The notes under the pieces are model-generated. The model saw only the letters and a program-made list of their open reading frames with translations, was not told the origin of the DNA and did not search any database. 64,000 bases of DNA from an uncultured Candidatus Saccharibacteria bacterium (lineage in GTDB: Bacteria; Patescibacteriota; Saccharimonadia; Saccharimonadales; Saccharimonadaceae), in NCBI GenBank assembly GCA_938040655.1, contig CALHZK010000011.1:11170-75169 (forward strand), read 5' to 3'. A program made the position numbers and the translations under genes. Shown here piece by piece: positions 1-9,008 of the stretch (within the stretch, counting starts at the first letter, position 1; every line of letters begins with the position of its first letter).

Positions 1-495
1 TTGCCAGTCCACGGTGATAATCGCGGCTGGTTCAAAGAAAATTACCAGAAAGAAAAAATGGAGGCGTTAGGTCTGCCGTCATTTGACATCGTACAGAATA
101 ATATCAGCTTTAATGATAAAGCCGGTGCTACCCGTGGCCTACATGCCGAGCCGTGGAATAAGTTCATCTCGACCGCCAATGGCCGGGTGTTTGGCGCCTG
201 GTGCGACGTGCGCCAGGGGCCAAGTTTTGGCCAGACGTTTTCTATCGAAATCAACCCAGGCACCGCAGTGTTCGTACCCAAAGGGGTGGCCAATGGCTAT
301 CAGACGCTTGACGATAACGTCGCCTACACTTATTTGGTTGATGCTCATTGGTCACCAGATGCTCACTACACCTTTGTCAATCTGTTTGATCCATCACTTG
401 GTATTGATTGGCCAATTGACAAAACACAGGCGATTATCTCTGATAAAGATGCTGCCCACCCGTTCCTCAATAATGTAACAGCTATGGAGGTATAA
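1..495 (+). CDS. rmlC: dTDP-4-dehydrorhamnose 3,5-epimerase, 5'-truncated by window edge
   Basis: Epimerises dTDP-4-keto-6-deoxyglucose at C3 and C5 in cytosolic dTDP-L-rhamnose synthesis. The frame is open from base 1 and begins inside the usual N-terminal motif (HGDNRGWFKE resembles the family's GDeRGfF.E), so about 15-20 residues are probably missing and the TTG at base 1 need not be the true start. The cupin motif RGLH with a downstream Lys (KFIS) matches the catalytic His/Lys region. The stop is followed directly by the ATG of rmlD, so the two are translationally coupled. The rest of the dTDP-rhamnose pathway follows (rmlD, rmlA); rmlB is not in the window and may lie just upstream. Confidence in the family is high. 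Confidence 0.9.
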   Translation: MPVHGDNRGWFKENYQKEKMEALGLPSFDIVQNNISFNDKAGATRGLHAEPWNKFISTANGRVFGAWCDVRQGPSFGQTFSIEINPGTAVFVPKGVANGYQTLDDNVAYTYLVDAHWSPDAHYTFVNLFDPSLGIDWPIDKTQAIISDKDAAHPFLNNVTAMEV

Positions 496-1347
496 ATGGA
501 CGATCAGACATTTTTTATCATCGGTGCTGGCGGCCAACTTGGTACCGCCTTGCGCGCCCAGTACCCACGAGCTCGCTTTGCCGATGTCAGCCAACTCGAT
601 ATCACCGATCCTCATTCGATCGAGGCGTTTGACTGGTCCGGTATCACGACAATCCTCAACGCCGCTGCCTTCACCGATGTCGATGGGGCAGAGACTGCTG
701 AAGGTCGTGTCAAAGCCTGGCAGGTCAACGCTTCAGCGGTTGCACACATCAGCCGCCTCTGCCGACAGCGTGGTATCACCTTGGTGCATATTTCGAGTGA
801 CTATGTGTTTGATGGCACCACCGCACCACATACCGAGCACGAGCCGCTGAGTCCTCTCAACGTGTATGGCGCTTCAAAGGCTGCTGGTGATCTATTAGTT
901 GAGCAGCTCGATGCCTATTATTTATTGCGAACAACTTGGGTAATCGGCCAAGGCAAAAACTTCGTCCGGACAATGCTTGACCTCGCACAAAAGAATATCT
1001 CGCCTACCGTGGTCGCCGACCAGATTGGTCGCCTCACCTTCACCAGCGAGTTGGTCCGGGCGATCGACCACCTACTCAGCAGCGCTGCACCATTTGGCAC
1101 CTACAACGTCACCAACAGCGGTCCATCTGCCAGCTGGGCTGATATCACTCGCCAGATTTTTGCGATTGCCGGCCGCGATGATCTCACAGTGACTGACATC
1201 TCGACAGCTGACTATTTTGCCAACAAACCAGGTGTCGCCCCACGGCCACTTGCCTCAGATATGAGCCTCGAAAAACTACACGCCACTGGATTTGTCAGCC
1301 AGCCGTGGCCAGACGAACTACGAAATTACATCGCTCACCACGCCTAG
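496..1347 (+). CDS. rmlD: dTDP-4-dehydrorhamnose reductase
   Basis: NADPH-dependent short-chain dehydrogenase that reduces the 4-keto group in the last step of dTDP-L-rhamnose formation. The 283-aa product has an N-terminal Rossmann motif GAGGQLG, the NAAAFTDVDGAE segment, SSDYVFDG, and the catalytic YGASK (YxxxK), all typical of RmlD. Its length matches the family. The ATG abuts the stop of rmlC, whose last codons hold a GGAGG Shine-Dalgarno. A second rmlD-like gene lies at 5312-6169 on the opposite strand, so one of the pair may use a different 4-keto sugar. Confidence 0.93.
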   Translation: MDDQTFFIIGAGGQLGTALRAQYPRARFADVSQLDITDPHSIEAFDWSGITTILNAAAFTDVDGAETAEGRVKAWQVNASAVAHISRLCRQRGITLVHISSDYVFDGTTAPHTEHEPLSPLNVYGASKAAGDLLVEQLDAYYLLRTTWVIGQGKNFVRTMLDLAQKNISPTVVADQIGRLTFTSELVRAIDHLLSSAAPFGTYNVTNSGPSASWADITRQIFAIAGRDDLTVTDISTADYFANKPGVAPRPLASDMSLEKLHATGFVSQPWPDELRNYIAHHA

Positions 1348-1384
1348 CTCAGCTACTACCAGAGGATTTGGTGTGTAGGTTATT

Positions 1385-1412
1385 TTGACGTGCCATTGTT
1401 TTGTGCTACAGT
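1385..1412 (+). promoter_or_regulatory. promoter of rmlA
   Basis: TTGACG (1385-1390), 16-bp spacer, extended -10 TGCTACAGT with TACAGT at 1407-1412. Transcription would start near 1419, just before a strong TAAGGAGG Shine-Dalgarno at 1421-1428. Confidence 0.6.
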
Positions 1413-1431
1413 AATAGCATTAAGGAGGACT

Positions 1432-2280
1432 ATGAAAGGTATTATTTTAGCCGGTGGCTCGGGGACTCGTCTTTGGCCAATTACTCAAGCTATCAGCAAA
1501 CAGCTGATGCCAATCTATGACAAACCAATGATTTATTATCCGCTGACCACGCTGATGCAAGCGGGTATTCGGGATATTCTGGTGATTACCACCCCTGATG
1601 ATCAAGCAGGTTTTCAGCGTCTACTGGGCGATGGTAGCCAATGGGGTATCCAGCTACAATATGCGGTCCAGCCGAAACCAGAGGGGCTCGCCCAAGCCTT
1701 TATCATCGGCGAGGAGTTTATCGGCCAGGATAAGGTAGCCCTGGTGCTTGGTGATAATATTTTTTATGGTGATGCGCTCGATGACTCGCTACGCGACTGC
1801 ACTGACCCAGATGGCGGTACCGTGTTTGCATACAAAGTGTCCGACCCAGAGCGCTACGGTGTGGTCGAGTTCGACGAGCATAATCAGGCAATTTCTATCG
1901 AGGAAAAGCCGCAGCAGCCGAAGTCAAACTTCGCAGTAGTTGGCCTGTATTTTTATGATAATCAAGTGGTTGATATCGCCAAAGCTGTCACGCCGTCAGA
2001 CCGCGGCGAACTCGAGATTACTGCGATTAATGCTGAGTATCTTCGCCGAGGCACCCTGAAGGTACAGACTCTCGACAACAGCGATGTCTGGCTAGATACC
2101 GGTACTATAAACAGCCTGACTGATGCGGCAGACTTTGTCCGAGTTATCCAAAACCGAACCGGCCAGATCGTCGGTAGCCCCGAAAAAATCGCTCATCTGA
2201 ATGGCTGGATCACCGACCAACAGCTCAATAATCTAGTGCAACCTCTCAAAAAATCTGGTTACGGTAATTATTTGGTATAG
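1432..2280 (+). CDS. rmlA: glucose-1-phosphate thymidylyltransferase
   Basis: Makes dTDP-glucose from glucose-1-phosphate and dTTP, the entry step to dTDP-L-rhamnose. The 282-aa product begins [16 protein letters not shown], the classical nucleotidyltransferase signature (GGxGTRL), followed by KPMIYYPL and the GDNIFYG catalytic loop. An upstream in-frame GTG at 1390 would add 14 unrelated residues and overlap the promoter, so the ATG at 1432 with TAAGGAGG 4 nt upstream is preferred. It has its own promoter although it is co-directional with rmlC-rmlD. Family assignment is firm. Confidence 0.95.
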   Translation: MKGIILAGGSGTRLWPITQAISKQLMPIYDKPMIYYPLTTLMQAGIRDILVITTPDDQAGFQRLLGDGSQWGIQLQYAVQPKPEGLAQAFIIGEEFIGQDKVALVLGDNIFYGDALDDSLRDCTDPDGGTVFAYKVSDPERYGVVEFDEHNQAISIEEKPQQPKSNFAVVGLYFYDNQVVDIAKAVTPSDRGELEITAINAEYLRRGTLKVQTLDNSDVWLDTGTINSLTDAADFVRVIQNRTGQIVGSPEKIAHLNGWITDQQLNNLVQPLKKSGYGNYLV

Positions 2281-2289
2281 TCGTCAGCA

Positions 2290-2324
2290 TGCCACCTCTT
2301 CCTATAATATGGGTGGTAGTTTTG
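2290..2324 (+). terminator. weak hairpin after rmlA
   Basis: A CCACCT...GGGTGG stem (one T.G pair) with a 14-15 nt loop is followed by a short TTTT run. It is a possible intrinsic terminator but short-stemmed. Confidence 0.35.
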
Positions 2325-2338
2325 TAGACCACTGAATA

Positions 2339-2347
2339 TGATACAAT
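2339..2347 (+). promoter_or_regulatory. extended -10 promoter of the GT2-DUF2304-GT2 operon
   Basis: TGATACAAT (TGn plus TACAAT at 2342-2347) lies 11 nt before the ATG at 2359, with only a weak -35. The transcript would have a leader of about 5 nt. Confidence 0.5.
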
Positions 2348-2358
2348 AAAGAAAGTAC

Positions 2359-3063
2359 ATGAAGCGAGTCTGTGTCATCGTCCCTGCGTATAATGAGGCG
2401 CCTGTTATTCGACAGGTGGTGGCCGCTGCCAGAAAAACCTTCAAAAAGGCAGCACCCGATTACCGTATTGACCTGGTGGTAGTCAACGATGGCTCTGGTG
2501 ACCAGACTCTCACCCAAGCCAAAAAAGGTGGGGCGATCACAATCGATCACATCCTCAATTCTGGTGCCGGCAGCGCCACCTTGACCGGCCTCGCCTATGC
2601 TCGCCAACACGACTATGATATCGCCGCGACCATGGATGCCGATGGTCAGCATGCACCAGACGATGTCTTGGTTGGCATTACCACGCTTGACAAAAATGCC
2701 GATGATTTACTAATCGGGAGCCGTCTGATTGATAGCCGCGGTATGTCAAAGATCAAAATCTTAGGCAACAAAGGCCTCAGCCTAATCACCCGCCTACTCT
2801 TCGGTATCAAGGTGACCGATTCGCAGTCTGGATTACGAATTTATTCAAAAAAGGCCCTGTCTCACCTCAGTTGGAAATCCTCTGGTTACGAATTTTGTTC
2901 AGAAATGATCTGGCGAGCCAAACAAGCCAAAATGACCATTAACGAGTACGCTATCCAGGCGATCTATACCGACTACTCACGCAGCAAGGGCCAAAATAAC
3001 TGGAATGCCATCAATATTGTCAAACAGTTAATCAAGCAGCGGCTTGTGGAGTTATTTGAATGA
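2359..3063 (+). CDS. family 2 glycosyltransferase, polyprenyl-phosphate sugar synthase type
   Basis: Predicted to move a sugar from a nucleotide donor to a polyprenyl phosphate or a growing glycan at the inner face of the membrane. The 234-aa protein has the GT2 fold seen in dolichyl-phosphate mannose synthase-like enzymes: N-terminal VIVPAYNE, VNDGSGD, then the MDADGQH donor-site DxD motif. No transmembrane segment is visible, so it probably works with the small membrane protein encoded next. Its TGA overlaps the ATG of that gene (ATGA). Sugar and acceptor cannot be read from the sequence. Confidence 0.85.
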   Translation: MKRVCVIVPAYNEAPVIRQVVAAARKTFKKAAPDYRIDLVVVNDGSGDQTLTQAKKGGAITIDHILNSGAGSATLTGLAYARQHDYDIAATMDADGQHAPDDVLVGITTLDKNADDLLIGSRLIDSRGMSKIKILGNKGLSLITRLLFGIKVTDSQSGLRIYSKKALSHLSWKSSGYEFCSEMIWRAKQAKMTINEYAIQAIYTDYSRSKGQNNWNAINIVKQLIKQRLVELFE

Positions 3064-3416
3064 GATACGTTGTCTTGGTGTTGCTCAACACCCCGATCAT
3101 TATTGGTGCGCTCGTCAATATCATCACCCAGTATAAACTGCGAAAGGTCAGCGCTGTACGGTTTCGGCACCAACTCATCTTGTGGAGCATCCTCCTGGTG
3201 GTGCTAGTTGGGTCATTCCCGCTGTATAACCTGTCGATTGGTAAACCGCCGCTTGACTCATCAGAGCTTAGTTTGTTTGATATCGTCCAGACGACCGCTA
3301 TTATTCTATTGTTTTATATTTTGAACCACCAGCGCCAACAGCTTGACCAGGCTGAATACCGCTTGCGGCAGCTTCACCAAGCTTTATCAATAAAACTATC
3401 CGAAAATGAGCGCTAG
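3060..3416 (+). CDS. small DUF2304-like membrane protein
   Basis: 118-aa protein with an N-terminal hydrophobic helix, a second (about 38-57) and a third (about 77-92), then a charged C-terminal helix rich in Gln and Arg. Size and placement directly after a DPM1-type GT2 match DUF2304 proteins, which commonly pair with such enzymes and are thought to anchor or assist them. It overlaps the previous gene by 4 nt and the next GT2 by 11 nt, so all three are probably made together. The family call rests on pattern and context, not on a profile search. Confidence 0.7.
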   Translation: MRYVVLVLLNTPIIIGALVNIITQYKLRKVSAVRFRHQLILWSILLVVLVGSFPLYNLSIGKPPLDSSELSLFDIVQTTAIILLFYILNHQRQQLDQAEYRLRQLHQALSIKLSENER

Positions 3417-4215
3417 GGTCGACATATTTATTCCTTATTGGGGCGACTTCTGTTTATTGCAAGAAACGGTTCGCTCAGTATTCAACCAAACTAGCGATGC
3501 CTGGCACCTGACTATTCTAGACGATCATTACCCCTCGGAAGAGGCCTACCACTATTACCGTGCACACCCAGATCAGCGCCTGACGTACATTCGCCATGCC
3601 AAAAATATTGGAATTACTCACAATTTTAATACCGCACTGCAGCGCGCTACAGCTGAGTATTGTATGATTGTTGGTTGTGATGACCGGCTACTCCCTCACT
3701 ATGTCGAGACGGCCCTGGCTCATATTGGCCAGGCAGATTTTTATCAACCAGGTGTCCAGGTGATTGATGCGGATGGCCACAGCTATCTCCCCCTGGCTGA
3801 TCGGGTCAAGCGCTGGCTACAGCCCAAAAAGTCTGGTCTGTACCACGGCGAGCGGCTGGCGGCATCTTTGTGCCACGGCAATTGGCTTTATTTCCCTTCT
3901 ATACTCTGGCGAACCAGTACGCTTCAGCGATATTCTTTCGATGCTTCGTACACTATTTTGGAAGATGTCGTCCTCGAGTTGGCAATGATCGCTGACGGAG
4001 CAACTCTGTATTTCGATACAGCCGAGACGTTTCAATATCGCCGCTTTGCCGAATCTCTCTCCAGTAAAGAAAAAGGGAAGCACGGCGTACGGTTTGCCGA
4101 AGAGCGACAGGTATACCGCCACGCGGCGAGTGTATTCCAGGCGCACGGCTGGAGGCGAGCCGCTCGAGCCGCTCGCCTTCGCCTGACTTCACGCATTCAT
4201 CAAACTATCAGTTAA
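3406..4215 (+). CDS. family 2 glycosyltransferase
   Basis: 269-aa GT2 enzyme with an N-terminal IFIPYWGDFCLLQETVRS segment, the LDDHYPSEE nucleotide-binding acid, and VGCDDRLLP in the DxD position. The start overlaps the DUF2304 gene by 11 nt. No membrane segments are evident; it should act in the cytosol on a lipid-linked or nascent glycan. It is convergent with the GT8 gene across a 48-bp gap (4216-4263) in which no terminator hairpin is visible. Donor sugar is unknown; neighbouring rml genes make rhamnose plausible. Confidence 0.82.
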   Translation: MSARVDIFIPYWGDFCLLQETVRSVFNQTSDAWHLTILDDHYPSEEAYHYYRAHPDQRLTYIRHAKNIGITHNFNTALQRATAEYCMIVGCDDRLLPHYVETALAHIGQADFYQPGVQVIDADGHSYLPLADRVKRWLQPKKSGLYHGERLAASLCHGNWLYFPSILWRTSTLQRYSFDASYTILEDVVLELAMIADGATLYFDTAETFQYRRFAESLSSKEKGKHGVRFAEERQVYRHAASVFQAHGWRRAARAARLRLTSRIHQTIS

Positions 4216-4263
4216 TATTAAGATGCACGCACCCAACAGGTCACTCAACTCGTGTACCGAGAT

Positions 4264-5298
4264 TTAGCTTTCTGTCTCGGCTGACTGGTCTTCTTGGGTA
4301 TCTGGAGAGGTGACCTTGCCAAATTTACGATTCACCGCCACCGCGTAGAGCCGTAGCAATATTGTTTGCGGCAGTACATTGTACAAAAATCGACTAACCG
4401 TTCGCTTGGCTCGTGGCAGCTCAGCATCTTTCCATGGTGTCAATGCCAGATATTTTTGCCACAGTAAACGGTTCGGGTGGCGATTCCCAACCTCCCAGGG
4501 CTTGCCTTGCAAACCGTATAGCGAATGAATAACCTTCGGGCTGTAGTAATCCGTCATGATGTCATCGCGGCTATAAAAATATGGCGGCTTCAGATTATTG
4601 ATATGCAAAAACTTTTTCAAATTATAGGCATAGTACGCACTCGAGAAATTATACGTCACCGGTAGCAGCGTGATCTTACCCTTGAATAATACATTGCAGA
4701 GATCTTGATCAGCGATCAAATAATCGCTCTTCTCTGATAGATGCTGTAGTATTTGGCCGGTGACATCATCTTTGAGCCATTTTTTGTGATTGATCAGCAT
4801 AATGCCACAATTATAGTAGCCGTCGGTCGGCTCCAAGCCAATAGTCGCCTTGTGCTTGTTGGTCAGCGCATCATAGCTCAGCGCCATCAGGTTACGCTCA
4901 AAATCAAGCTCAAGTAAACCGTCGAGTGTGCCGGTCACGATCGTGTGCGGATTAAGATACAACACTCGGTCAGTCTTGGCTGGTATATCGGCCAATGCCA
5001 GTAGCTTCAACCAGGTCACGTAGACACCATGCCACGGCTTGACACCAAGAGCTTGGAGCTTTTTGTGATAATTATTGGGATTAATAAAGGTCAGCGAGGC
5101 ATTCGGATAACTTGCGACCAGCTTCTTTAGGCGATCCTTGCTGGTCTTACTTAGCTTGTAGCCACAGTAAAAAATAGCAACTTCCTGCAGTGTTTTGTTG
5201 TTTTCCAGAAGCGAGGCGATCGAAGTAGCGCTCACCGCCGCATAATTATCATCACTCTGATACAACACTGTTAAAAGTTTCTTTTTCACTCTGGGCAT
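4264..5298 (-). CDS. family 8 glycosyltransferase-like protein with degenerate DxD
   Basis: 344-aa protein resembling LgtC/GspA-type GT8 enzymes, which transfer galactose or glucose from UDP-sugars with Mn2+. Matching segments are VLYQSDDNY near the N-terminus, YVTWLKL (usual TYxRL), YYNCGIMLIN (163-170) and DQDLCNVLFKG (197-207), and VIHSL...KPW near the C-terminus. The metal-binding DxD, normally in a YLDADTLV context, is replaced by YLNPHTIV (N116-P117-H118), so catalysis may be lost or metal-independent. Shine-Dalgarno AAGGAG precedes the ATG. It follows rmlD2 on the same strand after 13 nt. Confidence 0.8.
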   Translation of the reverse strand: MPRVKKKLLTVLYQSDDNYAAVSATSIASLLENNKTLQEVAIFYCGYKLSKTSKDRLKKLVASYPNASLTFINPNNYHKKLQALGVKPWHGVYVTWLKLLALADIPAKTDRVLYLNPHTIVTGTLDGLLELDFERNLMALSYDALTNKHKATIGLEPTDGYYNCGIMLINHKKWLKDDVTGQILQHLSEKSDYLIADQDLCNVLFKGKITLLPVTYNFSSAYYAYNLKKFLHINNLKPPYFYSRDDIMTDYYSPKVIHSLYGLQGKPWEVGNRHPNRLLWQKYLALTPWKDAELPRAKRTVSRFLYNVLPQTILLRLYAVAVNRKFGKVTSPDTQEDQSAETES

Positions 5299-5311
5299 AA
5301 ATGCCTACTCC

Positions 5312-6169
5312 TTACTCCACCGCTGCTATGTTTTTTACGTAATTTTCCAGTAATGGCTGGTAGCTCTCACTGACGAATCCAGTCTTCTGCAATTTCGACA
5401 AATCCATATCACTATGCATCGGCCGGGGTGCAAACGGAATCTTGTCCTTACTATACTCTTCTGTTGAAATTCTTACAACCCTTGTGCGGTCATGCCCGGC
5501 GTATTCAAATACATCTTCGGCGAGTTCTGCCCACGACTTGATGGGCCCAGAGTTCGAAACATGGTACAACCCATACTCTGCTCGGCAGTCAAGTAAATGC
5601 TTCGTGGCTCGAGCAATTTCTGACGCAAAGGTTGGCCGACCAAATTGATCGTCAACTACCTTTGGGCTGATCCGCATGTCTGCCAGCCGTTTCATGGTGC
5701 GTGGAAAATTATGACCATCACCAACCACCCAAGAGACCCGCAAAATATAGTACTGCGGCAGCACGCTGACCAATAAATCACCGGCAGCTTTGACATCGCC
5801 ATAAACAGACAGCGGCGAGAGCGACTCCTCTTCGGTGTGATTTTGCTGTAGGCCATCAAACACATAATCGGAAGAATAATGCACTAGTGTGAAGCCATGC
5901 CGCAAACTGGCACGGACAAGATTGCGCGGGCCTACTGCATTGACCTGCCAGGCTTTGACGCGCCCTTCGGTAGTTTCAGAGCCATCAGCATTGACGAAGG
6001 CCGCCGCATTGATCACCGCACCGACACCGGACCAGTCATAATTCTCTACCTGCGCCTGATCAGCGATGTCAAGTTGCTGCCGATTTAAGGCGATGGCTTT
6101 CGGATAAACCTTTTGTAATGCCCGACCAACCTGACCATCACACCCTAAAATAACAACCGCCTTACCCAT
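5312..6169 (-). CDS. rmlD: dTDP-4-dehydrorhamnose reductase-like paralogue
   Basis: 285-aa second RmlD-family protein. It has GCDGQVG at the nucleotide-binding loop, NAAAFVNADGSE, SSDYVFDG and the catalytic YGDVK (YxxxK), so it should be an active NAD(P)H reductase. It is clearly diverged from the rmlD at 496-1347 although the same landmarks align through the whole length. It lies between a GT8-like gene and a Wzx-like gene on the minus strand, suggesting service to a different glycan branch or a different 4-keto-deoxysugar. A GGGGGTG Shine-Dalgarno precedes the ATG. Confidence 0.87.
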   Translation of the reverse strand: MGKAVVILGCDGQVGRALQKVYPKAIALNRQQLDIADQAQVENYDWSGVGAVINAAAFVNADGSETTEGRVKAWQVNAVGPRNLVRASLRHGFTLVHYSSDYVFDGLQQNHTEEESLSPLSVYGDVKAAGDLLVSVLPQYYILRVSWVVGDGHNFPRTMKRLADMRISPKVVDDQFGRPTFASEIARATKHLLDCRAEYGLYHVSNSGPIKSWAELAEDVFEYAGHDRTRVVRISTEEYSKDKIPFAPRPMHSDMDLSKLQKTGFVSESYQPLLENYVKNIAAVE

Positions 6170-6189
6170 GACGCTACACCCCCGCTTAC

Positions 6190-6230
6190 TTATTATGGTT
6201 ACGCTTTTAGTATACCATAATTACCATAAG
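6190..6230 (-). promoter_or_regulatory. putative promoter/operator upstream of rmlD2
   Basis: The minus-strand -10 TATACT is at 6209-6214. The region carries TACCATAA twice in tandem (6213-6220, 6222-6229) and an inverted copy TTATGGT at 6193-6199. The repeats overlap the -10 and could be repressor sites; no good -35 is seen. Confidence 0.35.
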
Positions 6231-6238
6231 CTATTTAG

Positions 6239-7468
6239 CTAAGAATTCTTTAGCGCTGCTCGATATATCAGATACAATGTCAGTGCCTGCACTGCTCCCA
6301 CCACCATAAAACACATCACACTGCCAAACATGCCATACTGCCGCACGACATAGGCGGACACGACCGCCAGTGCAACATTGCTGACAAATAAAGTAATGAA
6401 CTGGCCACGAAACCGACGAAGCACTGTCAAGATATTGATATAAATTGACACGACCGCACTCGCCACTGCCCCCACCACCATGATGAGTAGTTCTGTGCGG
6501 TAGTGAAGTATCTGATTATTAAACAGCAATGCCAGCAGTGGCGCCCCCACTAGCCAGGTAGCCAGCAAAGTGACCATACTGACTATCAGAACAACCAAAA
6601 TAATCATATTGACTAAATTATGAAAGGCAGTGAATTGCCGTTTATGATACAGCCGCGATAGCTGGACGATATTTGGCTGAATAATAAAACTGATAAATAG
6701 TGAGAGTAGGGTGATCGGCATGGCCATAATACCAAACAGCGCCAGCTCTTGGCTAAATTGGTATCGGTCCAAAAAATAGCGCGGAATATTCAGCGAAAAC
6801 ATCGTCAAAAACATCGTCAAAAATACTGGGGTACAGCGCTGCATAATGCAGGCGATCTGCCGTAATTTTTTGACAACAAAGCCGGAGCGGAGACAGAGGC
6901 GAATCGGCTCATAGCGCCGCGCCCGCGGCCAGTCGTAGAGCATCACCACCAGGCCATTGATACTGGTGACCGCCAACACACCGAGCAAAATATTATGTGT
7001 CAAAAGGTCAACCACCACAAAGCCGATAAACCCAGCCAAAGCCTTGATGGTCAGCGAGTAGCCGACAAGGTAGAGTTTGTCGTGGAGCTGTAGTACACCA
7101 TACAGTGCATCAGCAATCGCCTCAAATGCTTTAAACAGCACCAGTGTCATGATTAGGCTCGTTTTGAACACATCATAGCCATTGACCAGGCAAAACAAAG
7201 TCGCCCCCACCAGCATGATCAGCGAAGTCGCTAGCTTGACTGCGATATAGCTACTGTGGCTAAACTCATGGCGCACGTCAGATACCTGGTAAGTCCTGCC
7301 GCCCCATAAGCCAATCGCCCAAAACACCACCGATAATGACAAAGCAAATGAAAAAATACCTGAGTCGGTCAGGCCGTGGAGCCGGGTGATCACCAATAGT
7401 AGCGCTGGCGATATCGCACTCTGCAGAAAGGAGCCGATCGAGTTCCAGAGATAGTTTTTTGGCTGCAT
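6239..7468 (-). CDS. Wzx-like polysaccharide flippase
   Basis: 409-aa integral membrane protein with roughly 12 hydrophobic segments and almost no soluble domain, typical of MATE/MOP-superfamily Wzx/RfbX flippases that move undecaprenyl-linked repeat units across the membrane. Its placement among rhamnose and glycosyltransferase genes supports this role. Starts at an ATG with a GAGGAG Shine-Dalgarno 5 nt upstream and ends about 70 bp before rmlD2 on the same strand. A Wzm/Wzt ABC exporter is also in the locus, so two export routes coexist. Substrate unknown. Confidence 0.8.
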   Translation of the reverse strand: MQPKNYLWNSIGSFLQSAISPALLLVITRLHGLTDSGIFSFALSLSVVFWAIGLWGGRTYQVSDVRHEFSHSSYIAVKLATSLIMLVGATLFCLVNGYDVFKTSLIMTLVLFKAFEAIADALYGVLQLHDKLYLVGYSLTIKALAGFIGFVVVDLLTHNILLGVLAVTSINGLVVMLYDWPRARRYEPIRLCLRSGFVVKKLRQIACIMQRCTPVFLTMFLTMFSLNIPRYFLDRYQFSQELALFGIMAMPITLLSLFISFIIQPNIVQLSRLYHKRQFTAFHNLVNMIILVVLIVSMVTLLATWLVGAPLLALLFNNQILHYRTELLIMVVGAVASAVVSIYINILTVLRRFRGQFITLFVSNVALAVVSAYVVRQYGMFGSVMCFMVVGAVQALTLYLIYRAALKNS

Positions 7469-7492
7469 GACTCCTCTTAGTATATCAGGTAT

Positions 7493-7521
7493 TTGCCCTG
7501 TTGTTATTTGTGCTATATAAT
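7493..7521 (+). promoter_or_regulatory. promoter of the DUF2142 gene
   Basis: TTGCCC (7493-7498), 17-bp spacer, TATAAT (7516-7521). The start codon at 7532 lies 10 nt after the -10, predicting a leader of about 3 nt or none. Confidence 0.65.
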
Positions 7522-7531
7522 CAATCGTATT

Positions 7532-8941
7532 ATGAAGAAATATTGGTCTCGCGTTGTTTCTTTGGTCGAAAAGCCAGAGAACCTTTTCCTTGCATTATCA
7601 CTAGTTTTCGGGGTGATATCTGCGGTGCTAGTGCCGCAATTATCAGTCAGCGATGAGAATATGCACTATCTCCGATCCTACAGTCTGGCGGAGGGGCGGC
7701 TTGAATCAAAACGCTGTACCTACCCCAAGGTTGTCGACAAGCGAGCCGGCTCTGTCTACAAAGGTAATATCAGTGCTGACTATTCACAGCAGATCGACCG
7801 GCACGACACCAAGACTGGTAAGTGTAGTAGCGCCACCGGTTACGCACCGATCATGCACGCACCGCAAACCCTGGGCATCTTCATCGCCAACCTGTTTCAT
7901 CCGTCTACCGGCCTGACTATTCTATTCGGTCGCTTGGCAAATTTGCTATTTTATAGTATAAGTGTCTTCTTCATCATCCGCTGGGTTCGTGTCGGCAAGT
8001 GGGTGTTCACTGTGGTTGGTTTATTACCTCTGATGATCCACCTGGCAGCCTCACTTTCAAGCGACGCCATGACCAATGTGGCAGTCTTCCTTATCAGTGC
8101 GTTCACGCTCAATTTGTTCAGCCAAACGAGCCGGCTACGGCGCAATCAAGCAGTGGCGCTATTGGCAATTGCTGGCTTTTTGGCGCTCACTAAATCGGTT
8201 AATGGATTATTGCTCTTCCCGCTGTTGTTTTTGCCAGCTCGCTTATTTACGCCAAACAAGCGGCTCAAAAAGGTGCCGCAGATGCTACAAAAATTACCAT
8301 GCAATATTCAAAAATGGTCACTTTTGGTCGGTGCCGGGTTGGTGGCGATCGCAGCACTGTTTATCTGGCAAAAAATTTATGGTGCCTCATTATTAACCTC
8401 AGGCGCACCGGATAACCCACTACACCACAATCCTCTTGATTTCTTCCGTATCTTGTTTAACACCTATATTAATCCAAACATTGGCTATGTCGACGTGATT
8501 ATTCGTGGTGGTATCGGTGAGTTTTCGAGCTTCAAGTACCACCTGCCGCTGTTTGTCTTGGTGCCATGCTTTGTGATCGTGCTGATTGCCCTCCTCAAGC
8601 GAGACCCCGCCGAGGAGAAAGCCCTTGCACCACACACTCGCCGGCTAGCCATCGCTAATATCACGACGATTCTGCTATTTATCGCCGCTGTCTCGTATGT
8701 CATGTACACCGCCTGGGCGCTGCTGCCACAACGTTTTGGTACCGGTGCCTATTATGCAGACGGTGTGCAGGGTCGCTATTTTACGGCGCTCTTAGTCATG
8801 TTGGTCCCTGTCGGCATATGGCTTCGAACCTATTGTCGAATCGACACACCATCAGCCAAGACGTTTAGCTTGTTGATCTTCTTCAGTATGCTCTACATTC
8901 TTGGGTATTACACTTTTGGTACGTATTGGGCTTTTCATTAG
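7532..8941 (+). CDS. DUF2142-like multispanning membrane protein
   Basis: 469-aa protein with about 10-12 transmembrane helices and a large extracytoplasmic loop after the first helix (about residues 40-110) carrying two Cys. The DENMHYLRSYSLAEG segment after helix 1 resembles DUF2142/GT-C type glycosyltransferases, where an acidic residue in the first loop is important. A lipid-linked-sugar glycosyltransferase role is inferred from family shape and location. The TTG at 7493 lies inside the promoter, so the ATG at 7532 is chosen. It is divergent from the flippase gene. Confidence 0.7.
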   Translation: MKKYWSRVVSLVEKPENLFLALSLVFGVISAVLVPQLSVSDENMHYLRSYSLAEGRLESKRCTYPKVVDKRAGSVYKGNISADYSQQIDRHDTKTGKCSSATGYAPIMHAPQTLGIFIANLFHPSTGLTILFGRLANLLFYSISVFFIIRWVRVGKWVFTVVGLLPLMIHLAASLSSDAMTNVAVFLISAFTLNLFSQTSRLRRNQAVALLAIAGFLALTKSVNGLLLFPLLFLPARLFTPNKRLKKVPQMLQKLPCNIQKWSLLVGAGLVAIAALFIWQKIYGASLLTSGAPDNPLHHNPLDFFRILFNTYINPNIGYVDVIIRGGIGEFSSFKYHLPLFVLVPCFVIVLIALLKRDPAEEKALAPHTRRLAIANITTILLFIAAVSYVMYTAWALLPQRFGTGAYYADGVQGRYFTALLVMLVPVGIWLRTYCRIDTPSAKTFSLLIFFSMLYILGYYTFGTYWAFH

Positions 8942-8949
8942 ATAATTGC

Positions 8950-8978
8950 TTTACAGCGTATACTGCTTATGCTATAGT
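8950..8978 (+). promoter_or_regulatory. promoter of the secreted-protein operon
   Basis: TTTACA (8950-8955), 17-bp spacer, extended -10 TGCTATAGT with TATAGT at 8973-8978. It drives the genes at 9009 and 9570. Confidence 0.7.
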
Positions 8979-9008
8979 GACTCAGACTATTATTAGCATA
9001 AGCATTAT

